64,000 nt of DNA from Actinomyces marmotae (GTDB lineage Bacteria > Actinomycetota > Actinomycetes > Actinomycetales > Actinomycetaceae). The first letter of the stretch is position 1; every line of letters starts with the position of its first letter. The stretch covers positions 1,302,001-1,366,000 of the forward strand of contig NZ_CP053642.1 in the NCBI RefSeq assembly GCF_013177295.1, given 5' to 3'. This document shows positions 25,590 to 34,088 of this stretch, in pieces. The notes under the pieces are model-generated. The model saw nothing but the letters and a program-made list of their open reading frames with translations, made no database searches and had not been told where the DNA came from. The position numbers and the translations under genes were made by a program.

Positions 25590-26135
25590 TCAGTAGACGA
25601 CGACCGCGTCGACGTCCCGCCCGCCCAGGTGGGCCCTGCCGCCCAACTCGGCGAGCTCCAGGAGCATGCAGATCGCCTCGACACTGCCCCCGGCGCGCTC
25701 GACGAGCTCGATGGAGGCGGCGGCGGTCCCGCCGGTGGCCAGGACGTCGTCGATGATGAGGATCCTGTCTCCGGCGCGCACGGTCTCGGGGCGCAGTTCC
25801 ATGCGGGCCGTGCCGTACTCCAGGGTGTAGTCGATGCCGATGACGGGTCCGGGGAGCTTGCCGCCCTTGCGCACGGTGAGCATCCCGATGCCCAGCCTCA
25901 CGGCCAGGGGCGCGGCGAGGATGAAGCCTCGCGACTCCAGGCCGGCGACGGCGTCGATCCGCCCCCGGTAGTGCTCGGCAAGGCCTTCGATGAGCTCGGC
26001 GAAGGCCGGGCCGTTGGCCAGGAGAGGCGTGATGTCCCGGAAGAGGACCCCGGGCTCCGGGAAGTCGGGGATCTCCCGGAGGTTGTCGACGACGAGCCGG
26101 GTGAGAGCGGCGGGCAGGGGTGGGGGGACGCTCAT
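25590..26135 (-). CDS. apt: Adenine phosphoribosyltransferase
   Basis: This 181-residue salvage enzyme makes AMP from adenine and PRPP. The PRPP-binding motif is RILIIDDVLATGGTAAA (about 124-140), and the purine side shows FPEPGVLFRDITPLL and LESRGFILAAPLA. The length is normal. Its start overlaps the secF stop by four bases. Apt beside secDF and relA is a conserved actinobacterial arrangement. Confidence 0.96.
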   Translation of the reverse strand: MSVPPPLPAALTRLVVDNLREIPDFPEPGVLFRDITPLLANGPAFAELIEGLAEHYRGRIDAVAGLESRGFILAAPLAVRLGIGMLTVRKGGKLPGPVIGIDYTLEYGTARMELRPETVRAGDRILIIDDVLATGGTAAASIELVERAGGSVEAICMLLELAELGGRAHLGGRDVDAVVVY

Positions 26136-27235
26136 GGGCGCTTCTTCCTCCTCTTAGGCTGGGCGGCGTGTCCGAGGTGGTGGCCGGGGGTGAGGGGCGA
26201 GGCCTTGGGGGCGGCCAGGATCGCCTCGACGGCGTCCTCGTCCTCGCCGGCGGCCTCGATGCGGCTCCTGCGGGCCCGCTCGACGCGCTCGGCCTGCTCG
26301 CGCACGCTCTTCTCCCGGCGCCCCAGGTCGACCAGCAGCGGCGTGGCCAGGAAGATCGAGGAGAGCGTTCCGGCGATCATGCCGATGAAGAGCGTCAGGG
26401 CGATGTCCCGCAGCGTCCCGGCCCCCAGGATGAAGGCGCCGACGAAGAGCAGCGAGGCCACCGGCAGCACGCCGACGATCGAGGTGTTGACGGAGCGGAC
26501 GAAGGTCTGATTGACCGCGAGGTTGGCCAACTCGGCGTAGGTGGAGCGGGTCTGGGTGGTGTAGGAGGCGGTGTTCTCGCGGATCTTGTCGAAGACCACC
26601 ACCGTGTCGTAGAGGGAGTATCCCAGGATCGTGAGCACGCCGATGATCGTGGCGGGGGTGACCTCGAACCCCGTCGCGGCGTAGATGCCCACGGTGACGA
26701 TGATGTCGTGGGCCAGGGCGAGCAGAGCCGCGACCGCCATCTTCCATGCGCGGAAGTAGATCCAGATGAGGGCGCCGACGAGCAGGAAGAACAGCAGGAG
26801 GCCCCGCAGCGCCTTATTCGTGACGTCAGAGGACCAGGTCGGGCCAATGGTCGTCGAGGAGACATCGCCCGCGTCAACCCCGTAGGCGGTGGCCAGCTCA
26901 CTCGACAGGGCGTCGAGGTCCGCCTTGTCCAGCGCGGTGGTCTGGACGCGCACTGAGGAAGAGCCGAGCTTGGTGACCGTCGAGCTCGCGGAGCGGCCCT
27001 GCTCGGACAGGACGGTGTTGGCAGGGCCCTCAGTGGGCGAGGCCAGGCCCGTGATGGTCACCTCCGAGCCGCCCTTGAAATCGATGCCGGTGTTGAGGCC
27101 CACCGTGCCGAGGAGCGTCGCGGAGCCGATGATGATCAGCGCGGCGATCGTGTACCAGATGCGCCGCTTGCCGATGAAGGGGAAGGAGGTCTTGCCGGAG
27201 TAGAGCTCGTTTCCGAGGGTGGCGAGGTTCTTCAC
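26132..27235 (-). CDS. secF: Protein translocase subunit SecF
   Basis: This 367-residue inner-membrane protein works with SecD to pull secreted proteins across the membrane with proton force. It has the expected six membrane helices with a periplasmic domain (about 50-180) between helices 1 and 2. The SecF motif region GFEVTPATIIGVLTILGYSLYDTVVVFDKIREN is intact. A charged C-terminal tail rich in Lys/Arg extends beyond the last helix. It overlaps secD and apt by four bases each, which indicates tight coupling. Confidence 0.96.
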   Translation of the reverse strand: MKNLATLGNELYSGKTSFPFIGKRRIWYTIAALIIIGSATLLGTVGLNTGIDFKGGSEVTITGLASPTEGPANTVLSEQGRSASSTVTKLGSSSVRVQTTALDKADLDALSSELATAYGVDAGDVSSTTIGPTWSSDVTNKALRGLLLFFLLVGALIWIYFRAWKMAVAALLALAHDIIVTVGIYAATGFEVTPATIIGVLTILGYSLYDTVVVFDKIRENTASYTTQTRSTYAELANLAVNQTFVRSVNTSIVGVLPVASLLFVGAFILGAGTLRDIALTLFIGMIAGTLSSIFLATPLLVDLGRREKSVREQAERVERARRSRIEAAGEDEDAVEAILAAPKASPLTPGHHLGHAAQPKRRKKRP

Positions 27236-29223
27236 TTCGACTCACCGTCCTTCCCATCGTGGGCCTGGGAGTCGACGGCGTCGTCCCCCTCGATCGCGTC
27301 ATCCCCTGCGGCGGCGCCATCGGACTGACCGCGCCGAGCGCGGGCCTTGCGACGCGCCAGGGAGTCAACGGCCCCCTCGATGAGGGCGTCCCGGCCCTTG
27401 CCGTAGGCGGCGAGCGAGCGGGCGCCGAGGTGCTCGGGGTCGAGGCCGGAGAGCCGGTGCCCCTCGCCGAAGAAGCGGAAGCGAAGGATCCACACCATGA
27501 GCGGGTGGGTGAAGGCGAAGATGACGGCGAGGTCGACGACGGTGGTCACGCCGAGGGTGAAGGCGAAGCCCTGAACGCCGCCGACAGCCAGGGCGTAGAG
27601 GACCACCGAGGCGACGAGGTTGACGGCGTCTGAGACGACGATAGTCCGGCGCGCGTGCTTCCAGCCCTCATCGACGGCGGCGATGAGGGTGCGGCCGTTG
27701 CGGACCTCGTCGCGGACACGTTCGAAGTAGATGATGAAGGAGTCCACCGTGATGCCGATGGAGATGATGAGCCCGGCCACGCCGGCCAGCGACAGGCGGT
27801 AGCCGATGAGCCAACTCAGCAGCGCGATGACGAGGTAGGTGCCCACCGCGGCGATGACGAGCGAGGCCACGGCCACCACCGACAGGCCCCGGTACTGCCA
27901 GGCGAGGTAGACGATGATGAGGAGGAATCCGATGAGGCCGGCGATGAGGCCGTTGCGCAGTTGCTCGGTTCCCAGCGTCGCCGAGATCTGCTGCTCGGAC
28001 TGGACGGTGAAGTTGATGGGCAGCGCGCCGAAGGAGAGCTGGTTGGCCAGCGTGTTGGACTGGGTCCGGGCCTGCGCTCCCTTGCCGATGTCGATGCGCA
28101 CGCGGCCATCGGTGATCGGCGAGGTGACGGAGTCGCGGAAGCCGGAGGACATGATCGTCAGGCCGTCCAGGACGATGGCGAACTGAGCCTTCTGGGAAGC
28201 GGTGGTGCGGGCCGGCGCGGCATTGGGCCCCGCTGTGGGCCTCGCGGCGGTCTTAGCGGCGTCACGGAAGCCCAGGAGGCGCTTGGAGACCTCGGCGAAC
28301 TGCTCCGTTCCCTTGGCGTTGAACTCGACGGACACGCCCCAGTTGTTGGTGGGCCCTCCTTGCTCGGTGGTCTCAGTGCCGGAGACGGCCTTGTCGATGT
28401 CCGTGCCGGCAATGTCGGCGGGGCCGAGGATGTAGGCGGTGCCGTTGCCCCGCTTGTCACAGGAGATGACGGCCTTGGTGGGATCCTGGGCCTCACCGGT
28501 GAGGTTCTCCGGGGCGGTGCAGTCGAGCATGGCGGCGTCGTAGATCATCTTCTCGGTGATCCACGCGTCCGAGGAGTTGTCATCGCTGGTGGCCGGCAGG
28601 GGGTCCTCGCTGATGGTGCCGTCGCGGTTGACGTCGGCGGCCCGGGTGGCGACCTCCTCGGGCGTGGTCGGCCGGATGGTGGGGGTGGCGGAAGGACTGG
28701 CGCTGGGGGTGGCCGCCTCAGTGGGGGTGGCCGCCTCAGTGGGAGTGGCCGTCTCAGTGGGAGTGGCCGTGGCCTGCGCCTGCTGCCTCGCCGCCAGGTT
28801 GTTCTGCTGCTCCGCGATCCGCGCGGCGCTGACCTGGAAGACGCGGATGACCGGCCGGAAGTAGAGGACCGCCGCCTTGCGCACGAGATCGAGGGTGGCC
28901 TCGCTCGGGGTTCCGGGAAGCGCCACGACGATGTTATGCCCGCCCTGGCGGGAGATCTGGGCCTCGGCCACGCCGGAAGCGTCGACGCGCTGGCGGATGA
29001 CCTCGATGGCCTGGTTGACGTCCTCGTCGGAGATCTCCGAGCCGTCGGTCGTGGTCGGCGTGAGGATGATCTGGGTGCCGCCCTCGAGGTCGAGGGCCAG
29101 GCCGGGGGTTATGGCGGTGCGCTTCGTCGCCGAGCCGAAGGCGAGGGCGCCGAAGCCGACGGCGAGGACGAGCAGCAGGAGGAGGATCCTGGTTCCGGGG
29201 CGCTTGATCTTCTTGGTGGGCAC
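27232..29223 (-). CDS. secD: Protein translocase subunit SecD with Thr/Pro-rich insertion
   Basis: This 663-residue partner of SecF has an N-terminal helix, a large extracytoplasmic part and five C-terminal helices. GLALDLEGGTQI and the helix-4 segment SLAGVAGLIISIGITVDSFIIYFERVRDE are characteristic. Inside the extracytoplasmic part (about residues 145-200) lies an insertion of repeated TPTEAATPTEAATPSASPS-type sequence, followed by an extra domain, which makes the protein longer than most SecD. A charged tail is present. The GTG start has AAAGGG five bases upstream. It overlaps secF by four bases. Confidence 0.95.
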   Translation of the reverse strand: MPTKKIKRPGTRILLLLLVLAVGFGALAFGSATKRTAITPGLALDLEGGTQIILTPTTTDGSEISDEDVNQAIEVIRQRVDASGVAEAQISRQGGHNIVVALPGTPSEATLDLVRKAAVLYFRPVIRVFQVSAARIAEQQNNLAARQQAQATATPTETATPTEAATPTEAATPSASPSATPTIRPTTPEEVATRAADVNRDGTISEDPLPATSDDNSSDAWITEKMIYDAAMLDCTAPENLTGEAQDPTKAVISCDKRGNGTAYILGPADIAGTDIDKAVSGTETTEQGGPTNNWGVSVEFNAKGTEQFAEVSKRLLGFRDAAKTAARPTAGPNAAPARTTASQKAQFAIVLDGLTIMSSGFRDSVTSPITDGRVRIDIGKGAQARTQSNTLANQLSFGALPINFTVQSEQQISATLGTEQLRNGLIAGLIGFLLIIVYLAWQYRGLSVVAVASLVIAAVGTYLVIALLSWLIGYRLSLAGVAGLIISIGITVDSFIIYFERVRDEVRNGRTLIAAVDEGWKHARRTIVVSDAVNLVASVVLYALAVGGVQGFAFTLGVTTVVDLAVIFAFTHPLMVWILRFRFFGEGHRLSGLDPEHLGARSLAAYGKGRDALIEGAVDSLARRKARARRGQSDGAAAGDDAIEGDDAVDSQAHDGKDGESK

Positions 29224-29324
29224 GGGGTCCCTTTCATCAGGTAGCCGCCTGGGCGGCAGGATGCGTCGGGTGAGGGAGGCGCCCGCCGGGCCCTGGGGAG
29301 TGGGCGACGCCGGGCGTTATGGGC

Positions 29325-29702
29325 TCAGGACTCGGTGGCCTCCGAGTCGGCGGTGGCGTGCTCGGCGGTGGCGTGGGCCGCGTCGTCGGCGTCATCAGCC
29401 TCGCCGGCGGTGTCATCGTCCTCGCTGGCGGAGGCGAAGGGGGGCTCCTCGGCGCAGACGATGGCCTTCTTGTTCCACAGGGACTCGTCGCCCAGCTGGG
29501 TGGCGAGCACGACGACGTCGCCGTCGACATCGACCACCTGACCGTAGAAGCCGCCGGTGGTGCGCACCCAGGTCCCCGCCACGAGGGCCTCCTCGCGGCG
29601 CCGGTCCTGCTCGGCGACGATCTTCTGCTGCTGACGGCGGGCGAAGCCGCTGAACAGCCACATGATGATGAGGAACGCGGCGAGCATGATCATGATGGAC
29701 AT
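29325..29702 (-). CDS. yajC: Preprotein translocase accessory subunit YajC
   Basis: This 125-residue protein has one N-terminal membrane helix (MSIMIMLAAFLIIMWLF) followed by the YajC core RRQQQKIVAEQDRRREEAL and VRTTGGFYGQVVDVDGDVVVLAT. The acidic tail is disordered. It associates with SecDF. The ATG at 29702 with GGAG five bases upstream is chosen; the frame is open to 29765. It stands 101 bases ahead of secD. Confidence 0.93.
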   Translation of the reverse strand: MSIMIMLAAFLIIMWLFSGFARRQQQKIVAEQDRRREEALVAGTWVRTTGGFYGQVVDVDGDVVVLATQLGDESLWNKKAIVCAEEPPFASASEDDDTAGEADDADDAAHATAEHATADSEATES

Positions 29703-29967
29703 AGGGACTCCAGTTCCGGAAGTGATCCGCAGCTCCTGCGGCGACGACGCCCCGATGTGGGGCAAACCGCACCGAGTCTAGGTCACCGCCGGGGGCGACG
29801 GGGTGGCCGAAACCCCGACCGGGCTGTGACACGCGCCCCGTTCGGGTCGGGGCGGCTCGGGACGAGACGCGCGCGTGACCGCGCCGTGGCCCGACTGTGC
29901 TCTTCCGCCCGGGGCGGACCCCTGGGGACGGACCCCGGGGACGGACCGGCCGATGGCCGCGCGGCGC

Positions 29968-31008
29968 TCAGACGAGCAGGGCGCCCTCGGCGGGGGGCTC
30001 CAGTCCGAGATGCGCGTAGGCGGCGGGGGTCGCGGCGCGGCCCCGGGGCGTGCGCACCACGAGGCCCTCGCGGACGAGGTAGGGCTCGGCCACGGTCTCC
30101 ACCGTCTCCGGCTCCTCCCCCACGCTCACCGCGAGCGTCGCCAGGCCCACCGGGCCGCCGCCGAATCGGGAGCACAGGGCTTCCAGCACCTGCCGGTCGA
30201 GGCGGTCCAGGCCCAGGGCGTCGACCTCGAAGACCGCCAGCGCGGCGCGGGCGGCCTGAAGATCGAGGATCCCGGGGGTCCCGTGGACCTGAGCCCAGTC
30301 CTGGACGCGCCGCAGGAGCCGGTTGGCGATGCGCGGCGTGCCCCGCGACCGGCTGGCGAGCTCGGAAGCGGCCTCGGGCTCCAGGCCCACGCCGAGCAGG
30401 CCGGCGGAGCGGTTGAGGATCCGCGCCAGTTCCCCTGGCGCGTAGTAGTCGAGGTGGCCGGTGAATCCGAAGCGGTCGCGCAGCGGCGCGGGCAGGAGGC
30501 CCGCCCGGGTGGTTGCGCCGACCACCGTGAAGGGGGGCAGCGCCAGGGGGATGGAGGTGGCGCCCGGGCCCTTGCCGACGACGACGTCCACCCGGTAATC
30601 CTCCATCGCCAGGTAGAGCATCTCCTCGGCGGTGCGGGCCAGGCGGTGGATCTCGTCGATGAAGAGGACATCGCCCTCCTCCAGGGAGGACAGGATCGCC
30701 GCGAGGTCCCCCGCGTGCTGGATGGCGGGCCCGGAGGTGAGCCGCAGTGCCCCTCCGACCTCGGCGGCGATGATCATGGCGAGCGTCGTCTTGCCCAGGC
30801 CGGGCGGGCCGGACAGGAGCACATGGTCCGGGACCGCGCCGCGGGCGAGGGCCGCGCGCAGCACCACGGAGAGTTGGCCGCGCACGACCTCCTGGCCGGT
30901 GAAGTCCTCCAGGCGCTTGGGGCGCAGGGCGGCCTCGGCGGCGCGCTCGGCCTCATCCGCCCCGCCGCCCACAAAGCGGCCCGGCATGTCCTCAGCCACG
31001 GCGGCCAC
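29968..31008 (-). CDS. ruvB: Holliday junction branch-migration DNA helicase RuvB
   Basis: This 346-residue AAA+ motor moves Holliday junctions together with RuvA. Walker A is [12 protein letters not shown] (about 66-77), Walker B is [10 protein letters not shown], the RuvA-contacting hairpin region is [12 protein letters not shown], and [18 protein letters not shown] is sensor 1. The C-terminal winged helix contains RTPRGR. Its start lies 17 bases inside the end of ruvA, so it is co-translated. It is probably SOS-controlled through the box ahead of ruvA. Confidence 0.97.
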   Translation of the reverse strand: MAAVAEDMPGRFVGGGADEAERAAEAALRPKRLEDFTGQEVVRGQLSVVLRAALARGAVPDHVLLSGPPGLGKTTLAMIIAAEVGGALRLTSGPAIQHAGDLAAILSSLEEGDVLFIDEIHRLARTAEEMLYLAMEDYRVDVVVGKGPGATSIPLALPPFTVVGATTRAGLLPAPLRDRFGFTGHLDYYAPGELARILNRSAGLLGVGLEPEAASELASRSRGTPRIANRLLRRVQDWAQVHGTPGILDLQAARAALAVFEVDALGLDRLDRQVLEALCSRFGGGPVGLATLAVSVGEEPETVETVAEPYLVREGLVVRTPRGRAATPAAYAHLGLEPPAEGALLV

Positions 31009-31633
31009 CGCCCAGCCATCTCAGGGCCGCGCGCAGGATCTCGGGGACGGCCGGGGCCTGGCCGGGGGCGGCCAGGCCGGGCCCGACGGCGAGGACGGCC
31101 TCGCGGGCGCTCGCCTCATTCCAGCCGAGTTGGACGAGCGCGGCGACGACGTCGGGGTGGGGCTCGCCGTCCTCGGCCGCGCCGTCGGCGGCGATGGGCT
31201 CGCCGCGGCTCGCGGGGGGCTCCTGGCCGAGCGGGGGCCCGAGCTTGTCGCCGACGTCGATGATGATCCTCTGCGCGCCCTTGGGCCCCAGGCCGGGGAC
31301 GCGCTTGAGGGCGGCGACATCCTCGGCGGCGATGGCGCGGCGCAGGGCGTCAGGCGTGTGGACCGCGAGCATGGCCAGGGCGAGCTTGGCGCCCACGCCC
31401 TTGGCCCCGAGCAGGACCCGGAAACAGTCGCGCTCGTCGGCCTCGGCGAATCCGTAGAGGGTCAGGGAGTCCTCGCGCACAATGAGCTCGGTGTGCAGGA
31501 GGGCCTCGGCGCCCACGCGCAATGCGGACAGGGTGGTGGGGGTGGCGAGGACGGCCAGGCCCACTCCCCCGGTCTCGATCACCGCCGAGGTCAGCGAGAC
31601 CGCGACGACGGTGCCGCGCAGCGAGGCGATCAT
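30992..31633 (-). CDS. ruvA: Holliday junction branch-migration protein RuvA
   Basis: This 213-residue protein forms the tetramer that holds the four-way junction. It has the N-terminal OB fold ([25 protein letters not shown]), two helix-hairpin-helix motifs ([16 protein letters not shown] and [19 protein letters not shown]) and a C-terminal RuvB-binding domain ([19 protein letters not shown]). The ATG at 31633 has AAGGGAG upstream and an SOS box 16 bases away. The frame is open to 31762 but that part is not homologous. Confidence 0.96.
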   Translation of the reverse strand: MIASLRGTVVAVSLTSAVIETGGVGLAVLATPTTLSALRVGAEALLHTELIVREDSLTLYGFAEADERDCFRVLLGAKGVGAKLALAMLAVHTPDALRRAIAAEDVAALKRVPGLGPKGAQRIIIDVGDKLGPPLGQEPPASRGEPIAADGAAEDGEPHPDVVAALVQLGWNEASAREAVLAVGPGLAAPGQAPAVPEILRAALRWLGGGRRG

Positions 31634-31648
31634 AGGCGGGGACTCCCT

Positions 31649-31664
31649 TCGAACAATTGTTCGG
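31649..31664 (-). promoter_or_regulatory. LexA-binding SOS box ahead of ruvA
   Basis: TCGAACaattGTTCGG (plus-strand reading) matches the Gram-positive/actinobacterial LexA box TCGAACnnnnGTTCGA at every arm position but the last. It lies in the 65-bp gap between ruvC and ruvA, so ruvAB can be induced by DNA damage apart from the upstream genes. Confidence 0.8.
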
Positions 31665-31698
31665 ATAGTAGCAGGGGTGCGCGAGGCGGGCCCCGCGC

Positions 31699-32385
31699 TC
31701 ATCCGGCGTGGCGGGGATCGACGGCGCCGGTGCGACGGGCCGCCGCCTGGGCGGCCGCCCACTGGCGCTGGGCGGGGGTCCGGGCGCTGGCGCGCACCGC
31801 TCCCCCGGCGGAGACCATCTCGGTGGCGCCGTCCGCCCCGGTGCCCCCGCCGCGCCAGCCATGGCAGATCGCCTGGGCGAGCGCGTCAGCGGCATCGGCG
31901 GGCTTGGGGGGCTCGGCCAGACCGAGAATGCGGGCGACCATGGCCTGAACCTGGGCCTTGCCGGCCACCCCCGACCCGGTGACGGCCGCCTTGGCCTCAC
32001 TCGGCGTGTGCTGGGCGACCTCGATGCCGGCGCGGGCGCCGGCGAGCATCACCACGCCCATAACCTGGGCGACGCCGATGACGGAGCGCAGGTTGTCCTG
32101 GGCGAAGACCCTCTCGACGCTCAGCGCGCTGGGCCCCAGGCGGGCGATCCAGTCGTCGAGGGCCTCGGCGATGGCCAGGATCCGCAACTCGGGGCTCTGA
32201 GCCGGCGGGGTGCGCACGACGCCGACCTCGACGAGCCGGACGCGGCGGCGCGGGTCGATGTCCACGCAGCCGAGCCCGCAGCGCGTGAGCCCGGGGTCGA
32301 TGCCCAGGACGCGCTGCTGGGCGACGGCGGCGCGGCTGGAGGCTGGCCGCCGCGCGCCCCCGGAGGCGCCGGCCGTGGCGCTCAG
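31699..32385 (-). CDS. ruvC: Holliday junction resolvase RuvC, probable CTG start
   Basis: This endonuclease cuts Holliday junctions. All catalytic acids are present if translation begins at the CTG at 32385: D30 in RVLGIDPG, E91 in LSVERVF, and D164 and D167 in [13 protein letters not shown]. Between an in-frame TGA (about 32415) and the GTG at 32265 there is no ATG, GTG or TTG, and starting at that GTG would remove the first catalytic Asp. The CTG overlaps the yebC stop as CTGA, which mirrors the ATGA/GTGA couplings elsewhere. It would give 228 residues with about 24 extra at the N-terminus. A sequencing error upstream is the alternative. Confidence 0.7.
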   Translation of the reverse strand: MSATAGASGGARRPASSRAAVAQQRVLGIDPGLTRCGLGCVDIDPRRRVRLVEVGVVRTPPAQSPELRILAIAEALDDWIARLGPSALSVERVFAQDNLRSVIGVAQVMGVVMLAGARAGIEVAQHTPSEAKAAVTGSGVAGKAQVQAMVARILGLAEPPKPADAADALAQAICHGWRGGGTGADGATEMVSAGGAVRASARTPAQRQWAAAQAAARRTGAVDPRHAG

Positions 32386-33146
32386 CCCTCGTCCGCCTCG
32401 AGCTCGGCGGCGACCTCAGCGGAGATGTCCACGGAGGTGTAGACGTTCTGGACGTCGTCGAGGTCCTCCAGGGCGTCAACGAGGCGCAGGACCTTGCGGG
32501 CGCCATCGGCGTCGACCTCGATCCGCGTGCCCGCGACGAACTGGGACTCCGCGGAGTCGTAGTCCATGCCGGCCTCGGCGACGGCGGTGCGCACGGCGAC
32601 GAGGTCCTGGGGCTCGGAGATGACCTCGAAGGAGTCGGCGCCCTCAATGACCTCCTCGGCGCCGGCGTCGAGCACGGCCATGAGGATCGTGTCCTCGTCG
32701 ATGCCGTCAGCCTTGGCGATCTCGACGACGCCCTTGCGGGTGAAGTTGTAGGCCACCGAGCCGGGGTCCGCCAGCGACCCGCCGGTGCGGGTGAAGGCGA
32801 CGCGCACGTCGGAGGCGGCCCGGTTGCGGTTGTCGGTGAGGCACTCGACGAGGAAGGCGACGCCGGCGGGTCCGTAGCCCTCGTACATGATGGTCTGCCA
32901 GTCGGCGCCTCCGGCCTCCTCGCCGCTGCCGCGCTTGACGGCGCGGGTGATGTTGTCGGCGGGGACGGAGTTCTTCTTGGCCTTCTGGATGGCGTCGAAG
33001 AGGGTGGGGTTGCCGGCGGGGTCACCGCCACCGGTGCGGGCGGCGACCTCGATGTTCTTGATGAGGCGCGCGAACAGTTTGCCGCGCTTGGCGTCGATGG
33101 CGGCCTTCTTGTGCTTCGTGGTGGCCCACTTGGAGTGACCCGACAT
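32382..33146 (-). CDS. yebC: YebC/PmpR-family translation factor or transcriptional regulator
   Basis: This 254-residue protein of the three-domain YebC family starts [25 protein letters not shown] and contains GYGPAGVAF and [11 protein letters not shown]. Family members help ribosomes through proline stretches and some act as regulators. The position just ahead of ruvC-ruvA-ruvB is conserved. The length is normal. The stop overlaps the proposed ruvC start. Confidence 0.95.
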   Translation of the reverse strand: MSGHSKWATTKHKKAAIDAKRGKLFARLIKNIEVAARTGGGDPAGNPTLFDAIQKAKKNSVPADNITRAVKRGSGEEAGGADWQTIMYEGYGPAGVAFLVECLTDNRNRAASDVRVAFTRTGGSLADPGSVAYNFTRKGVVEIAKADGIDEDTILMAVLDAGAEEVIEGADSFEVISEPQDLVAVRTAVAEAGMDYDSAESQFVAGTRIEVDADGARKVLRLVDALEDLDDVQNVYTSVDISAEVAAELEADEG

Positions 33147-33330
33147 GTGTTCTCCTCGGCGGTAGCGGACTGGCTCGGCGTCCAGGCCCTATGTCTCTGA
33201 CGTGCCGCGAGTGGGCGCGGCGAACCGCGCATATCCTAGCGCGCCGGGGCCCGCCGCCCGCGCCCGCGCGCCTCAGGCCGCGCCCCGCGCCGCGCGCCGA
33301 CTGGCGCCCTTCCCCCTGACAGGTGCCGCC

Positions 33331-33369
33331 AGCACCGAGAGGAGCGGGCAGAGCGCACCACTCGGTGCT
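33331..33369 (-). promoter_or_regulatory. Inverted repeat in the yebC leader or Nudix 3' region
   Basis: AGCACCGAG (33331-33339) and CTCGGTGCT (33361-33369) are exact complements 21 bases apart. A second pairing, CGAGAGG (33336-33342) with CCTCTCG (33375-33381), overlaps the first and excludes it. Transcription is leftward, so this could terminate the Nudix gene or act as a leader of yebC. Confidence 0.35.
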
Positions 33370-33419
33370 ATTGGCGCCTCTCGCCGCGGGCGTACCGCGC
33401 GCCCCGCCGCCCGCGTGCC

Positions 33420-34064
33420 TCAGGACCTCTCGTGGATGGCGCGGACGGCGCCGTCCCATCCGGCCATGAGCTCGCGGGCCAGGATGGGCAGAGACTCGGG
33501 GTAGACGGTCAGGCCCGAGGCGACGGCGTCGTCGAGCTCGTCCAGGCCCCACCAGCGCAGCGAGTCCAAAACGTCGCGCTCCATGTCCGTCCACCCGGCG
33601 CGGTCGAGTTCGCCCAGGTGGCCCTCGAGGGCGGCGGTGTCGGGGCGCTCCAGGCGGGCGAGGTACATCACCTCGTCCTGGCGGCAGGTGACGAGGTTGA
33701 AGACGAAGTCGCTGGATCTCTCGACGACGGGCCCGATGAGCCGGTCGGCCGCCAGGCGGATGCCGGTCTCCTCCCACAGCTCGCGCAGCGCCGCCTCGCG
33801 GGGCCCCTCGCCGTCGGCGATGCCGCCGCCAGGGGTGAAGGCCCAGGCGCGGGCGGCGTCGGCGAAGTCGTGGCCCAGGACCAGGAGGATCCCCGGCTCG
33901 GGATCCTCGCGCAGGGCGATGACGCGGGCGGCGCGCCGGAACGGCAGCCCCTCGGGACCGAGTCGCCACTCCTCGGAGCCGAGCAGCTCGCGCCAGTCGG
34001 CGGGCACTCGCGCGGGGTCGCGCCCATCAGGGGCAAGGCCCGGCGCGCTCCGGGGCGGGGTCAT
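33420..34064 (-). CDS. Nudix hydrolase
   Basis: This 214-residue protein has a complete Nudix box (about 78-100: GGGIADGEGP then REAALRELWEETGI), which binds Mg2+ and hydrolyses nucleoside diphosphates linked to another group. An N-terminal segment and a longer helical tail flank the domain. The substrate cannot be deduced. It follows the PrsW gene by 24 bases and is probably co-transcribed with it. Confidence 0.88.
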   Translation of the reverse strand: MTPPRSAPGLAPDGRDPARVPADWRELLGSEEWRLGPEGLPFRRAARVIALREDPEPGILLVLGHDFADAARAWAFTPGGGIADGEGPREAALRELWEETGIRLAADRLIGPVVERSSDFVFNLVTCRQDEVMYLARLERPDTAALEGHLGELDRAGWTDMERDVLDSLRWWGLDELDDAVASGLTVYPESLPILARELMAGWDGAVRAIHERS

Positions 34065-34088
34065 GCGGGCCCCTCCTGGGCGGCCATG

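Noticed and set aside
31997..33232. Long minus-strand frame covering yebC and part of ruvC
   Set aside because: It is out of frame with both recognised proteins and has only Arg/Pro/Ser-rich sequence.
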